From assembly GCA_024680555.1 (NCBI GenBank), contig JAILCC010000015.1, positions 1 to 64,000 on the forward strand: 64,000 nucleotides of DNA, read 5' to 3'. Below, piece after piece: positions 33,000 to 41,210 of the stretch. The first letter of the stretch is position 1; each line of letters opens with the position of its first letter. This DNA comes from a bacterium. GTDB taxonomy: Bacteria > Cyanobacteriota > Vampirovibrionia > Gastranaerophilales > JAILCC01. Position numbers and translations under genes: made by a program. The notes below the pieces were generated by a model, which had not been told where the DNA came from, made no database searches, and worked only from the letters and a program-made list of their open reading frames with translations.

Positions 33000-34103
33000 A
33001 TGATAGTTATTGTCTTTATTATACTTCTTTTAATCGGTTTTTTAATATTTAATCCTGTTGCTGTAAATCGTGATGTAATGAACGGACAACGTAGTTCTGC
33101 GACACTTGGGTTCAGTATATATTGCGTTGTTTGCATCGGGCTTTTTTATTATTTAATGTTGAACGGAAGTAACATTATCTGGTGGCGAAATTTGATAGGG
33201 CAAAGAAATTTTACCGAAAATTATCAGGTTCAGCCGGAAACAAGAACGGAAGCGCAATATTCTGACAATCAAGACTACACTGATGGGATAGATTTTGCTT
33301 CGCTCAAAAAATTTGCTATGGCATTTACTCCTCCGCATTTGCCGCTTGTATTTGCGGTAAATGATATGAGTGATTATGACGGTTTAACTAAGGCAGAAAT
33401 CTTTGCCATGAGAAAGAAAATTGTTGACGGAACAGCACTTGGTCTGGCAGGAAATAACTATCACCCCTCAGAAAACATTTTGGGCGGAATAAAAGACGGC
33501 AAGCCGTGGTGGGGAACGGAAGGTATTTTATGCAAAGGTCAGGGCAGGCACGCTTCTGACGGTTTGAGCAGAGAAAGCAGCTATTTCAATAACCCGCTTA
33601 TATTGTTGAATTTAGGACTTGGCAGAGTTATGAACGGCAACCCCGGAAAACCGAATTGCGAAGGGTTATGGCCGGTTCCTGAGCCTGAGGGAATAACTGT
33701 TTATCCCGACGAAAAAACAATCAGTGTCGAATATGATTTAAGCGGATTTATGAGAAAATTTGAGGGCAGCGAATTTTATGACAGTGTTAAAGAAGTTGAT
33801 TGGTTTGAATTTGGCAATATAAATGCAAGAGATTTTGGCTATGTATATGCGCAAGCATTTCAAACAAAAGGCATAAAGTTTGCACATGAGCCTAATGTAT
33901 CTACCGGCGCCAATCTTATAAATTATTGGTGTCTCGGAAGAAGCTGCCAAATAGAGGGCGGGTGCAATAATATTTGCCCGTCCAATGATCCGTTTACTTT
34001 TTTTGTGACGGGTTATCCGGCTTATGTGTATTTTAGGCTTTATAAAAACGGCACACCACATGATGCCGAACCGGATGCGTATTTTCAGATTTATTTAAAA
34101 TAG
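33000..34103 (+). CDS. Bitopic membrane protein with large extracytoplasmic domain, unknown
   Basis: A 367-residue protein, not recognised. Two hydrophobic helices occupy about 1-18 and 35-56. The rest is likely exposed and Trp/Gly/Tyr-rich (G-L-A-G-N-N-Y-H-P-S, G-K-P-W-W-G). A Cys-rich stretch lies near 310-330 (W-C-L-G-R-S-C, then three more Cys in G-G-C-N-N-I-C-P), consistent with disulfides. The last 40 residues (F-T-F-F-V-T-G-Y-P-A-Y-V-Y-F-R-L) look like beta strands. The promoter indicates leaderless translation. No family or partner assigned; the next gene starts after 23 nt with its own ribosome-binding site. Confidence 0.7.
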   Translation: MIVIVFIILLLIGFLIFNPVAVNRDVMNGQRSSATLGFSIYCVVCIGLFYYLMLNGSNIIWWRNLIGQRNFTENYQVQPETRTEAQYSDNQDYTDGIDFASLKKFAMAFTPPHLPLVFAVNDMSDYDGLTKAEIFAMRKKIVDGTALGLAGNNYHPSENILGGIKDGKPWWGTEGILCKGQGRHASDGLSRESSYFNNPLILLNLGLGRVMNGNPGKPNCEGLWPVPEPEGITVYPDEKTISVEYDLSGFMRKFEGSEFYDSVKEVDWFEFGNINARDFGYVYAQAFQTKGIKFAHEPNVSTGANLINYWCLGRSCQIEGGCNNICPSNDPFTFFVTGYPAYVYFRLYKNGTPHDAEPDAYFQIYLK

Positions 34104-34126
34104 GAATAATAATAGAGGTATAAATT

Positions 34127-35761
34127 ATGTCAATTAAAAAATTATCAAGTCTAATCAGAGCAAGATTTCCGCTCATTTACGTGACTACCTACGAAGAAGA
34201 AAGAGTTAGTGATTCAATAAAAGCAATTTTGGAAAAAATGAATGCTAAAGTGCAAAGAGAATTGTACTCTTGGACACAAACAACAGGTTTGGTAAACGAA
34301 ACATCAGGTAAAAATATTTCCGGAACACAAAATGCTCTCAAGGCGCTTGAATATATTGAAAAGTATGCAAACAATGCAGTGTTTGTTCTATATGATTTTC
34401 ACGTTAATTTCGGATGTAAATGCAGGCAGCCGGATTATGATGTTGTCAGAAAATTGCGTGATTTAGTTCCGATTTTAAAAACGAGTGCTTCAAGAAAAAA
34501 TATAATATTTATCGCACCCGAGCTTGTTATTCCTGATACACTTCAAAAAGAAATAACTATAGTCGATTTTCCTTTGCCGACAATTGATGAAATTAAGGCA
34601 AAGTTAAATAAAATGTTGATACAAAATAAAACCGTAAAATCGGATACACTGACCGAAGAAGACAAAGACAAGCTTTGCAAATGTGCATTAGGTCTGACTT
34701 TGCAGGAGGCTGAAAATGCTTTTGCGCTTGCGATGGTTAATGATGGGCGCATTGACATATCTGACTTAAAAATAATATTGGAAGAAAAAGCTCAAATCAT
34801 TAAAAAATCGGGGATATTAGAGTTTATTCAGTCTGATTTTAGTATTGATGATGTCGGCGGTCTTGACAATTTGAAAAATTGGCTTAAAAAGCGTAACAAT
34901 TCTTGGCTTGAAAGAGCTAAAAAATATTGTATCCCAGCACCAAAGGGGGTTCTTGTTACCGGTGTTCCGGGTTGCGGAAAGAGTTTGACCGCAAAAGCAA
35001 TGAGTACTATGTGGCAGCTGCCTTTATTAAGGCTCGACTTGGGTAAAATATTCAGCGGCATAGTAGGTAGCAGTGAAGAAAATATGAGAAAAGCAATTCA
35101 AACTGCCGAAGCGGTTGCTCCGTCTATTTTGTGGGTTGATGAAATTGAAAAAGGTCTTAACGGCGTAAATTCAAGCAACGATAGCGGCGTTTCTTCAAGA
35201 ATTTTTGGTACATTTTTGACTTGGATGCAAGAAAAAGAAGCACCTGTCTTTGTTATTGCAACTGCAAACAACATAAAGGCGCTCCCGCCCGAACTATTGA
35301 GAAAAGGTCGTTTTGATGAAATATTTTTTGTTGACCTGCCGACATTAAAAGAACGTATAGATATATTTAAGGTTCACTTAACACGCAGATTAAAGGATCC
35401 GGAAGTGTCCAAAAATGTTCCTCTAACGCAAGAAACATTTTTGAAATTGGCACAGATGACAGAAGGTTTTATTGGTGCGGAAATTGAACAGGTAGTTGTT
35501 TCTGCATTGTGCGAAGCATTCTTTGAAAACCGTGCTCTTGAATTTAGTGATTTTGAAAAAATTATTAAAACAACTGTTCCATTGTCTACAACGCAAAAAG
35601 AACAGATTATTTCTATTCGTCAATGGGCTGATGTCAGAGCAGTCAGCGCAACAAGTGCCGAAAGTAAAAGCGAATATCAAAAAGAAACGGAAAACGTTGG
35701 CACTCCCGATGAAAAAAGAGATGTTTCACGTGCTCGTGGTGGGCGTACGTTGGATTTTTAA
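34127..35761 (+). CDS. Ycf46-type AAA+ ATPase
   Basis: A 544-residue AAA+ protein of the Ycf46 type known from cyanobacteria and plastids. The N-terminal 1-230 is a non-AAA domain starting with a fold typical of Ycf46 (R-F-P-L-I-Y-V-T-T-Y-E-E-E-R). The AAA core has Walker A at 279-286 (G-V-P-G-C-G-K-S), Walker B W-V-D-E-I-E (338-339 acidic pair) and an arginine-finger-like R-K-G-R-F-D-E. The C-terminal 490-544 is charged and ends R-G-G-R-T-L-D-F. It leads a run with two DUF1257 (Ycf35-like) genes and one DUF2997 gene. Ycf46 has been linked to CO2 or photosynthesis responses in cyanobacteria, but here no photosynthesis genes exist. Confidence 0.88.
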   Translation: MSIKKLSSLIRARFPLIYVTTYEEERVSDSIKAILEKMNAKVQRELYSWTQTTGLVNETSGKNISGTQNALKALEYIEKYANNAVFVLYDFHVNFGCKCRQPDYDVVRKLRDLVPILKTSASRKNIIFIAPELVIPDTLQKEITIVDFPLPTIDEIKAKLNKMLIQNKTVKSDTLTEEDKDKLCKCALGLTLQEAENAFALAMVNDGRIDISDLKIILEEKAQIIKKSGILEFIQSDFSIDDVGGLDNLKNWLKKRNNSWLERAKKYCIPAPKGVLVTGVPGCGKSLTAKAMSTMWQLPLLRLDLGKIFSGIVGSSEENMRKAIQTAEAVAPSILWVDEIEKGLNGVNSSNDSGVSSRIFGTFLTWMQEKEAPVFVIATANNIKALPPELLRKGRFDEIFFVDLPTLKERIDIFKVHLTRRLKDPEVSKNVPLTQETFLKLAQMTEGFIGAEIEQVVVSALCEAFFENRALEFSDFEKIIKTTVPLSTTQKEQIISIRQWADVRAVSATSAESKSEYQKETENVGTPDEKRDVSRARGGRTLDF

Positions 35762-35779
35762 CGAGAGGATGAATGTAAT

Positions 35780-36382
35780 ATGTCAATAAGTGTTGTAGCT
35801 ACCCCATTTTTATTATTGCCTGCTTTTATCTCTATGGCGCAAGCGGCTGCCGTGGCAGTTGGTGTTACCGGAGCGGCAGGTGTTGCGGTAAATGAAAATG
35901 TAGGAAATTTAGTTAAGAACGAACAAGAATATATAAAAATGAACGAGGAAATAAAAAGGCTTCTTGCCAAAAATGACGGTAAAGTTTCCCAAGAAATTAT
36001 TGATTTGATTTGCCGTGAATTTGAAACGGTTTTTGTGGATATGGGTGTTTTATTAAAAACACTTGAAGAACATGGTGCCCAAAATATTTATGTGGAAAAC
36101 GGTAATATATCTTGCGAAATGGAGGGTTTTATGCTCGAATTTTACAAAGGTGAACCAACGCAAGAGATGGCATTTCCTCCGTACAGGATGAAAATAACCA
36201 CAAGATGTGATGAAAACAGTTTGGAAACATTTATTGAGGATATCAATTCCGAATATACGATGAATTCTCAGGAAGAAAGTTATAATAAAATTAAAGAACG
36301 CCTCGACAAGCAGAATATGCGTATTGAAGAGGAAGAAGTTTATGATGACAATACTATAGTTTTGACAGTTAACATTGATTAA
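35780..36382 (+). CDS. Ycf35-like (DUF1257) protein with hydrophobic N-terminal extension
   Basis: A 200-residue protein. Residues 81-200 match the Ycf35/DUF1257 family: an opening L-L-K-T-L-E-E-H-G, a strand-rich middle, and a closing E-E-E-E-V-Y-D-D-N-T-I-V-L-T-V. An unusual N-terminal part adds a hydrophobic stretch (about 8-37, L-L-L-P-A-F-I-S-M-A then Ala/Val/Gly-rich), a potential membrane helix. Cyanobacterial Ycf35 is about 120-130 residues and lacks this. A paralogue follows at 36607. It starts 18 nt after the ATPase stop and is probably co-transcribed. Confidence 0.7.
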   Translation: MSISVVATPFLLLPAFISMAQAAAVAVGVTGAAGVAVNENVGNLVKNEQEYIKMNEEIKRLLAKNDGKVSQEIIDLICREFETVFVDMGVLLKTLEEHGAQNIYVENGNISCEMEGFMLEFYKGEPTQEMAFPPYRMKITTRCDENSLETFIEDINSEYTMNSQEESYNKIKERLDKQNMRIEEEEVYDDNTIVLTVNID

Positions 36383-36394
36383 GGGATATACAAT

Positions 36395-36598
36395 ATGAAA
36401 AAACAACTCAAAATAACACTTTTGCCAAATGGTGAAATCAAAATGGAAACAAAAGGCGTAAAAGGGAAAAAATGCCTTAAATATGCGGAATTATTAGAGA
36501 AACTTGCTGATGCAAAAATTGAAAAGCAGGAATTTACCTCGGAATATTACGAACAAGAGGTAGAAGAAATACAACAACAACAAAATTTATACGAATAG
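36395..36598 (+). CDS. DUF2997-family small protein
   Basis: A 67-residue protein matching DUF2997: L-K-I-T-L-L-P-N-G-E-I-K-M-E-T, the G-V-K-G-K-K-C-L-K turn with conserved Cys, then S-E-Y-Y-E-Q followed by an acidic Gln-rich tail. In cyanobacteria DUF2997 and Ycf35-like genes are often neighbours, to my knowledge. It lies between the two DUF1257 genes (12 and 8 nt gaps). Small size and the conserved Cys suggest a binding partner or cofactor-related adaptor; function unknown. Confidence 0.75.
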   Translation: MKKQLKITLLPNGEIKMETKGVKGKKCLKYAELLEKLADAKIEKQEFTSEYYEQEVEEIQQQQNLYE

Positions 36599-36606
36599 GA
36601 GAAAAT

Positions 36607-37176
36607 ATGTCAGTATCTATTTCAGCAAGGCCATTCGGGCTTTTGACCGACTTGGTGGACGTAATAAAAGATGTTGCGGTAGAAGATAAAATTGCGCAAA
36701 ACAATTTCAATTCTCTAAATGAAAATATGAAAAATCTTATAAATGAGGATTTTCAAAGTGAAAAAGTTCAAAAAGTTGTTCAAAATGCCGTAGATATCAT
36801 ATCCAAAGAGTATGAAACAGTCTTTGCGGACAGAGAATTGTTGATAAAAACTCTTGAAGAACATGGTGTTGAGGGCATTAGTATTAACGGCGATAGCCTG
36901 ACAGGAAAAATGGGTGGTTTCAGGATTGATTGTTATCGGGAAAAGCCGACGGCATTTGATTTCAAAGAAGCCATTCCTTTTACAATGAAGATTACAGCTG
37001 ACTGTTCCGAAGAAGAAATAACTGAGCTTATCAACGAATTTAATTCGGAATATGCCTTAAATACCCAAGAAGAAAATTACATTAAAATAAAGGAACGCCT
37101 TGAAGAACAAGGTCTGAAAATTGAGGAAGAAGAAGTCTTTGAAGATGATGTTATCGTTTTAACGGTTAACATATAA
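36607..37176 (+). CDS. Second Ycf35-like (DUF1257) protein
   Basis: A 189-residue paralogue of the protein at 35780. The DUF1257 domain lies at 68-189 with the same I-K-T-L-E-E-H-G, F-N-S-E-Y-A-L-N-T-Q-E and K-I-E-E-E-E-V-F-E-D-D-V-I-V-L-T-V segments. The N-terminal 65 residues are unrelated to the first copy's hydrophobic region and are polar and helical. The ribosome-binding site AGGAGAAAAT lies in the 8-nt gap after DUF2997. Two versions of one domain, one with a probable membrane helix and one without, beside an AAA+ ATPase hint at a membrane-localised and a soluble adaptor. Confidence 0.72.
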   Translation: MSVSISARPFGLLTDLVDVIKDVAVEDKIAQNNFNSLNENMKNLINEDFQSEKVQKVVQNAVDIISKEYETVFADRELLIKTLEEHGVEGISINGDSLTGKMGGFRIDCYREKPTAFDFKEAIPFTMKITADCSEEEITELINEFNSEYALNTQEENYIKIKERLEEQGLKIEEEEVFEDDVIVLTVNI

Positions 37177-37177
37177 T

Positions 37178-37501
37178 TTATTTTGATTTATCAATCAGCT
37201 TGCTTGTCCATCTGATAACATCTTTGGTGCAATCTGTCAGGGCAGAAAATATGTTTGTACATTGTTTTGCCGTGGTGTTTGGGTTTTGAATAAAAATGTT
37301 AGAAAGATATTCTCCAAAATCAATCAAAATTTTTGCACGCCAAAATTGTTCAAAATTGTCTATAGGGTAAAGCTTTGAGCAAATTAAAAAACTCACTCCC
37401 TGTGTCCACATGTGATGTCCTTGGTTTTTCGCAAAATCGACTGCTTTTTGCGAAAAATTGCCTTTAAAACTTTGAGAATGATTTATTGATTGAACATTCA
37501 T
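37178..37501 (-). CDS. Small uncharacterised protein
   Basis: A 107-residue protein on the minus strand, convergent with the DUF1257 gene (1 nt between stops). ATG 37501 follows GGAGGG; an upstream in-frame GTG is less likely because it would overlap that site. No signal peptide. Trp/Phe-rich (F-E-Q-F-W-R-A-K-I-L-I-D-F-G-E-Y-L). The opening S-I-N-H-S-Q-S-F-K-G-N-F resembles starts of other lineage-specific proteins I associate with gut Melainabacteria. Function unknown. Confidence 0.6.
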   Translation of the reverse strand: MNVQSINHSQSFKGNFSQKAVDFAKNQGHHMWTQGVSFLICSKLYPIDNFEQFWRAKILIDFGEYLSNIFIQNPNTTAKQCTNIFSALTDCTKDVIRWTSKLIDKSK

Positions 37502-37587
37502 ATTGCCCTCCACATATATGATATTTGAAAAATAAAAATTTTGCTATTTAGCCGGAATATTATTATAATTAAAGAGAAGGAGTTATT

Positions 37588-37974
37588 ATGAAAAAATTCT
37601 TAGTACTAATTCTTATGGTATTTTGTTTTGCCGCTGCCGGTTTTGCAAAAACTTATAATGTAAAATCGAATAATGATAGCATAAAACTGAACAAATCTGA
37701 TATTTTGGTCATTGAGCTTCAGGAAAATGCTTCTACGGGTTTTAGCTGGGAAATGAAATCTACTGATGAAAATATCGTAAAAATCATTGATAAAAAAACA
37801 GTTTATCCTAAACCCAAGATAGGACAACCGCCTTTATGCGGTCAGAGCGGTACAGCAATTTATAAAATCAAAGCCCTAAACGTTGGAAGCGCAAAGATAC
37901 AAGGCGCATACCGCAGACCATGGGAAGACAGACCTCCAATCAACGATTATAACTTGAATATTACAGTTGAATAA
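37588..37974 (+). CDS. Chagasin-family (I42) peptidase inhibitor
   Basis: A 128-residue secreted protein. Signal peptide about 1-20 (A-A-A-G-F-A-K). The mature domain has the I42 loops: N-A-S-T-G-F-S-W (the NxTTGY-type loop) near 48, G-Q-S-G-T-A-I-Y near 84 (the GxxG loop) and Y-R-R-P-W-E near 107 (the RPW loop). These loops bind papain-like cysteine proteases. Ribosome-binding site AAGGAG. It is a free-standing gene. In a gut organism it might block host or bacterial cysteine proteases, which is inference. Confidence 0.85.
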   Translation: MKKFLVLILMVFCFAAAGFAKTYNVKSNNDSIKLNKSDILVIELQENASTGFSWEMKSTDENIVKIIDKKTVYPKPKIGQPPLCGQSGTAIYKIKALNVGSAKIQGAYRRPWEDRPPINDYNLNITVE

Positions 37975-38400
37975 TTATAGTTCTTTTTCGATGAGTTCTG
38001 AAGCGAATTTTATAAACTCTTCGCAGGGGCGTTCTTTGTAATATTCCTCCGTGCGCTTAGAGGGTTTTGCTTCGCATTTGCCGCTTGGCAATCCCAATAA
38101 ATCTCTGCAAATTATTGAGCCGAATTTTTCTTCAAATTTTTGCGCAAGCTCTTGAACTTTTGCGTAGTGTTTTTCTTTTACATTATCGTCAGTTGGTGAG
38201 ATATAGCCTTGTTTTAAGCCAATAAGCATGAACATAGCACTAACTGCACCGCAAACTTCTCTTAGCCTGCCCATTCCGCCGCCAAAAGATGATGCGAGCT
38301 TCAGCCCTGTTTCATAATCTATACCGACCTTTTCACAATATTCGCAAAACACTGATTGTGCGCAATTATAACCTTGTTTGAACAGCTCTTGTGCTTTCAT
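37975..38400 (-). CDS. C_GCAxxG_C_C family redox-type protein
   Basis: A 141-residue protein of the C_GCAxxG_C_C family, found in anaerobes and often near redox enzymes. Visible features: G-Y-N-C-A-Q-S-V-F near 10, F-G-G-G-M-G-R near 40, and C-G-A-V-S-A-M near 50, plus C-terminal cysteines (I-I-C-R-D-L, K-C-E-A, P-C-E-E). The Cys pattern suggests metal or disulfide redox chemistry, but the reaction is unknown. It converges on the chagasin gene with no gap, and lies downstream of the GGGtGRT gene beyond a terminator. Confidence 0.82.
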   Translation of the reverse strand: MKAQELFKQGYNCAQSVFCEYCEKVGIDYETGLKLASSFGGGMGRLREVCGAVSAMFMLIGLKQGYISPTDDNVKEKHYAKVQELAQKFEEKFGSIICRDLLGLPSGKCEAKPSKRTEEYYKERPCEEFIKFASELIEKEL

Positions 38401-38416
38401 AAAATACCTTTAAGAC

Positions 38417-38446
38417 AAAAAAGCACCTCTTGCGGAGTGCTTTTTT
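38417..38446. terminator. Bidirectional terminator between C_GCAxxG_C_C and GGGtGRT genes
   Basis: AAAAAAGCAC (38417-38426) pairs with GTGCTTTTTT (38437-38446). The stem has A/T runs on both sides and so works for minus-strand transcripts ending the GGGtGRT gene. Confidence 0.75.
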
Positions 38447-38456
38447 AAATTTCTAT

Positions 38457-39455
38457 TTACGCATTTGCTGCAACGGCTACTGCCACTGCAACAGTTGCGC
38501 CAACCATCGGGTTGTTGCCCATACCGATTACACCCATCATTTCTACATGAGCCGGAACAGATGATGAACCTGCAAATTGTGCATCTGAGTGCATTCTTCC
38601 CATTGTATCGGTCATACCGTAAGAAGCTGGACCTGCAGCCATGTTGTCTGGGTGAAGTGTTCTTCCTGTACCGCCGCCTGATGCTACAGAGAAGTATTTC
38701 TTGCCGTTTTCAACAGCCCATTTCTTGTAAGTACCTGCAACAGGGTGTTGGAAACGAGTCGGGTTAGTTGAGTTACCTGTGATAGAAACATCAACGCCTT
38801 CGTGAATCATAATAGCAACACCTTCTGAAACATCATCAGCACCGTAAACTTTAACTTTTGCTCTTTCGCCGTCAGAGAAAGCTTTTTCGCTAAGGATGTT
38901 GAGTTTGCCTGTTTTGTAATCGTATTGTGTTTCAACGCTAGTAAAGCCGTTAATTCTTGAAATGATGTATGCGGCATCTTTTCCGAGACCGTTCAAGATA
39001 ACTCTCAAAGGTTCTTTTCTTACTTTATTTGCGTTTCTTGCAATACCAATAGCGCCTTCTGCGGCTGCGAATGATTCGTGACCTGCGAGGAAGCAGAAGC
39101 ATTTTGTTTCTTCTCTAAGAAGCATTGCTGCGAGGTTTCCGTGACCTAAACCAACATTTCTTTGGTCGCCTACGGAACCGGGAACGCAAAATGCTTGCAA
39201 ACCTAAACCGATAGCTTCGGCTGCATCAGCTGCGTTTGTGATACCTTTTTTAATTGCAATTGCTGCGCCAAGAGTATAAGCCCAGCTTGCGTTTTCAAAT
39301 GCGATAGGTTGAATGCCTTTAACGATTGCATCAACGTCTATATTTTTAGCGAGGCAGATTTCTCTTGCTTCTTCAAGAGATTTAATGCCGTATTCTTGTA
39401 AGACTTTGTCTAATTTAGCTTGACGTCTGTCTTGTCCTTCAAATTTTACTGTCAT
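38457..39455 (-). CDS. GGGtGRT protein (family of unknown function)
   Basis: A 332-residue soluble protein whose defining motif S-G-G-G-T-G-R-T-L-H-P-D-N lies near residue 253. The rest is well conserved in character: G-H-E-S-F-A-A-A-E-G-A-I-G, a nucleotide-like G-L-G-K-D-A, and an Ala/Val-rich end. The family occurs in anaerobes and is commonly paired with the NifU-like scaffold encoded 5 nt upstream here. No catalytic function is known to me. The context suggests iron-sulfur cluster handling or protection. AAGGAG precedes ATG 39455, inside the 5-nt gap and the end of the upstream gene. Confidence 0.88.
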   Translation of the reverse strand: MTVKFEGQDRRQAKLDKVLQEYGIKSLEEAREICLAKNIDVDAIVKGIQPIAFENASWAYTLGAAIAIKKGITNAADAAEAIGLGLQAFCVPGSVGDQRNVGLGHGNLAAMLLREETKCFCFLAGHESFAAAEGAIGIARNANKVRKEPLRVILNGLGKDAAYIISRINGFTSVETQYDYKTGKLNILSEKAFSDGERAKVKVYGADDVSEGVAIMIHEGVDVSITGNSTNPTRFQHPVAGTYKKWAVENGKKYFSVASGGGTGRTLHPDNMAAGPASYGMTDTMGRMHSDAQFAGSSSVPAHVEMMGVIGMGNNPMVGATVAVAVAVAANA

Positions 39456-39460
39456 TTTTA

Positions 39461-40162
39461 TTACTCCTTCCTCGGATCGATTGTCTTGACAGCGTCAGCA
39501 AATCTACCGTATGTTTTGATGTTTTGTTCCATTGCTTCTTTAGGTTCAACACCTTTTCTTATAGCTTCCATCATCTTACCGAGGTGAACGAATTTGTAAC
39601 CTATGATTTCATCATTTTTATCAAGGCCAAGTTCTAAAATATAACCTTCAGAAAGTTCAAGGTATCTTGGACCTTTAACTTTTGTAGAGTAAATAGTACC
39701 CACTTGAGAACGTAAGCCTTTACCTAAGTCTTCCAAACCTGCACCGATTGGCAAGCCGTTGTCTGAGAAAGCGGTTTGTGTACGGCCATATACGATTTGG
39801 AGGAACAATTCTCTCATTGCCGTATTGATGGCATCGCATACGAGGTCGGAATTAAGTGCTTCTAAAATGGTTTTTCCGACTAAGATTTCACCAGCCATAG
39901 CAGCAGAGTGAGTCATACCTGAACAGCCTATTGTTTCAACAAGAGCTTCTTCAATTATACCGTTCTTAACGTTTAATGTAAGTTTACAAGCTCCTTGTTG
40001 AGGTGCGCACCAGCCGATACCATGTGTAAGACCTGAAATGTCTTTAATTTCTTTTGAATAAGTCCAAGCTCCTTCTTGAGGAATTGGAGCAGGATTGTGT
40101 TTTGCGCCTTTTGCAACGCAACACATTTCTTTTACTTCTTGAGAACAATTTTCACAACTCAT
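39461..40162 (-). CDS. NifU/IscU-like iron-sulfur scaffold (GGGtGRT partner)
   Basis: A 233-residue IscU/NifU-like protein with an unusual Cys-rich N-terminus (C-E-N-C-S, then M-C-C-V-A-K-G). Core motifs are G-C-S-G-M-T-H-S near 79 and L-V-C-D-A-I near 108, the latter consistent with scaffold cysteines of the IscU type. A C-terminal extension (about 150-233) is not found in IscU. It forms an operon with GGGtGRT (5-nt gap). It is expressed from AGGA seven nt upstream of ATG 40162. An Fe-S or thiol carrier role is likely; a dedicated cysteine desulfurase is absent from this window. Confidence 0.85.
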   Translation of the reverse strand: MSCENCSQEVKEMCCVAKGAKHNPAPIPQEGAWTYSKEIKDISGLTHGIGWCAPQQGACKLTLNVKNGIIEEALVETIGCSGMTHSAAMAGEILVGKTILEALNSDLVCDAINTAMRELFLQIVYGRTQTAFSDNGLPIGAGLEDLGKGLRSQVGTIYSTKVKGPRYLELSEGYILELGLDKNDEIIGYKFVHLGKMMEAIRKGVEPKEAMEQNIKTYGRFADAVKTIDPRKE

Positions 40163-40230
40163 GTTTCTATCCTATCTCTTTTCTAATAATTAACTTAACG
40201 ATATTATTCTACAATAAACATAGAATTTTA

Positions 40231-41205
40231 TTAAATTAAACTTTCCAATTTCTTTATATAAAAATCTACAATTTCAACAAGAGCGTGCAGTAACAGGGTA
40301 TCTGTATGGGTTTCTTCTCTCCATTGAGAGTATCCGCAGGTTTTTGGAAGTATCATCAACGGATTTGTCGGAAATTCTCTGCAAATTTCGGGGCGATTTT
40401 CATAATCGGTACAAAGATTATCTTTGTTTTTCGGGCAGTGGTAAAAATATGTCTTTTCTCCCTCCGGCAAAGTTTCTCTCAAATAATCAATATATTCCCC
40501 AAAAGCATTGTATGCTTCTTCTTCTTTTTCATAGGGAATAAACACGCTTGTAAATTGTTTGGCAAAATTGTCACCGTTTTTGGCCTTGTCCAATAATTCT
40601 TCATAAGAAAATTCGCTGCATGCGAGCTTGCAGCATGTTGCGCAGCAAGCACAGGAAAATTGTTTTTTATACTCATCTATGTTGTTTATTTTTTCCATAA
40701 TGTCTTTTGCCATTTGATTTTTTAGCTTGTCGAGACATTCTCTTTGCCACTTTTCATAACCGCACCAGTCGTGCAATACCGTGTATGCATTCATGGGGTA
40801 TGAGGAACAATAGACCGGTTTTTCCTTGTTCTTTTTACAAACGCCGGTTTGAAAATATTTGCACCCATAAAACCAGATATCTCTATCTGAACTGTCAATA
40901 ACTTTTTGTGAGTATTCAGAATCAGTTTTGAAAGCTTCATATTGATTTGTTTGTAAATCAACGGTAGAGTATTCGTCACTTGCACCAAGAGGTAAAAATG
41001 TTTTTAAAAACTCCTCATAGCCTAAATCTTTTAGTTCTTCCGGTGAAAATTCGGAGTATCTGATTTTGCAGCATTTGCGGCATTTATGGCAATATGACGG
41101 CGACTTTAATTCAGCCAACTGCCTTTTTACTTCTGCCTGCGCTTTTGTAAAAAACTCCCTGTACACTTTAACTGTTGTTGTTTGTTCTTGTTTTATACTT
41201 TCCAT
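40231..41205 (-). CDS. Double YkgJ-type (zinc/iron-chelating Cys) protein
   Basis: A 324-residue protein with two YkgJ-like Cys domains. The first has C39-x2-C42-x2-C-C (45-46), then C115, C123, C133 and C148. The second has C185-x-C-C (187-188)-x2-C-C (191-192) and later Cys-Pro and C-R-E-F-P positions. Single YkgJ proteins are about 100-170 residues, so this is an internal duplication. It starts 5 nt after the dehydrogenase stop without a clear Shine-Dalgarno sequence, so translation is probably coupled. Metal binding is likely; the biological role is unknown. Confidence 0.82.
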   Translation of the reverse strand: MESIKQEQTTTVKVYREFFTKAQAEVKRQLAELKSPSYCHKCRKCCKIRYSEFSPEELKDLGYEEFLKTFLPLGASDEYSTVDLQTNQYEAFKTDSEYSQKVIDSSDRDIWFYGCKYFQTGVCKKNKEKPVYCSSYPMNAYTVLHDWCGYEKWQRECLDKLKNQMAKDIMEKINNIDEYKKQFSCACCATCCKLACSEFSYEELLDKAKNGDNFAKQFTSVFIPYEKEEEAYNAFGEYIDYLRETLPEGEKTYFYHCPKNKDNLCTDYENRPEICREFPTNPLMILPKTCGYSQWREETHTDTLLLHALVEIVDFYIKKLESLI

Positions 41206-41210
41206 TTTAT

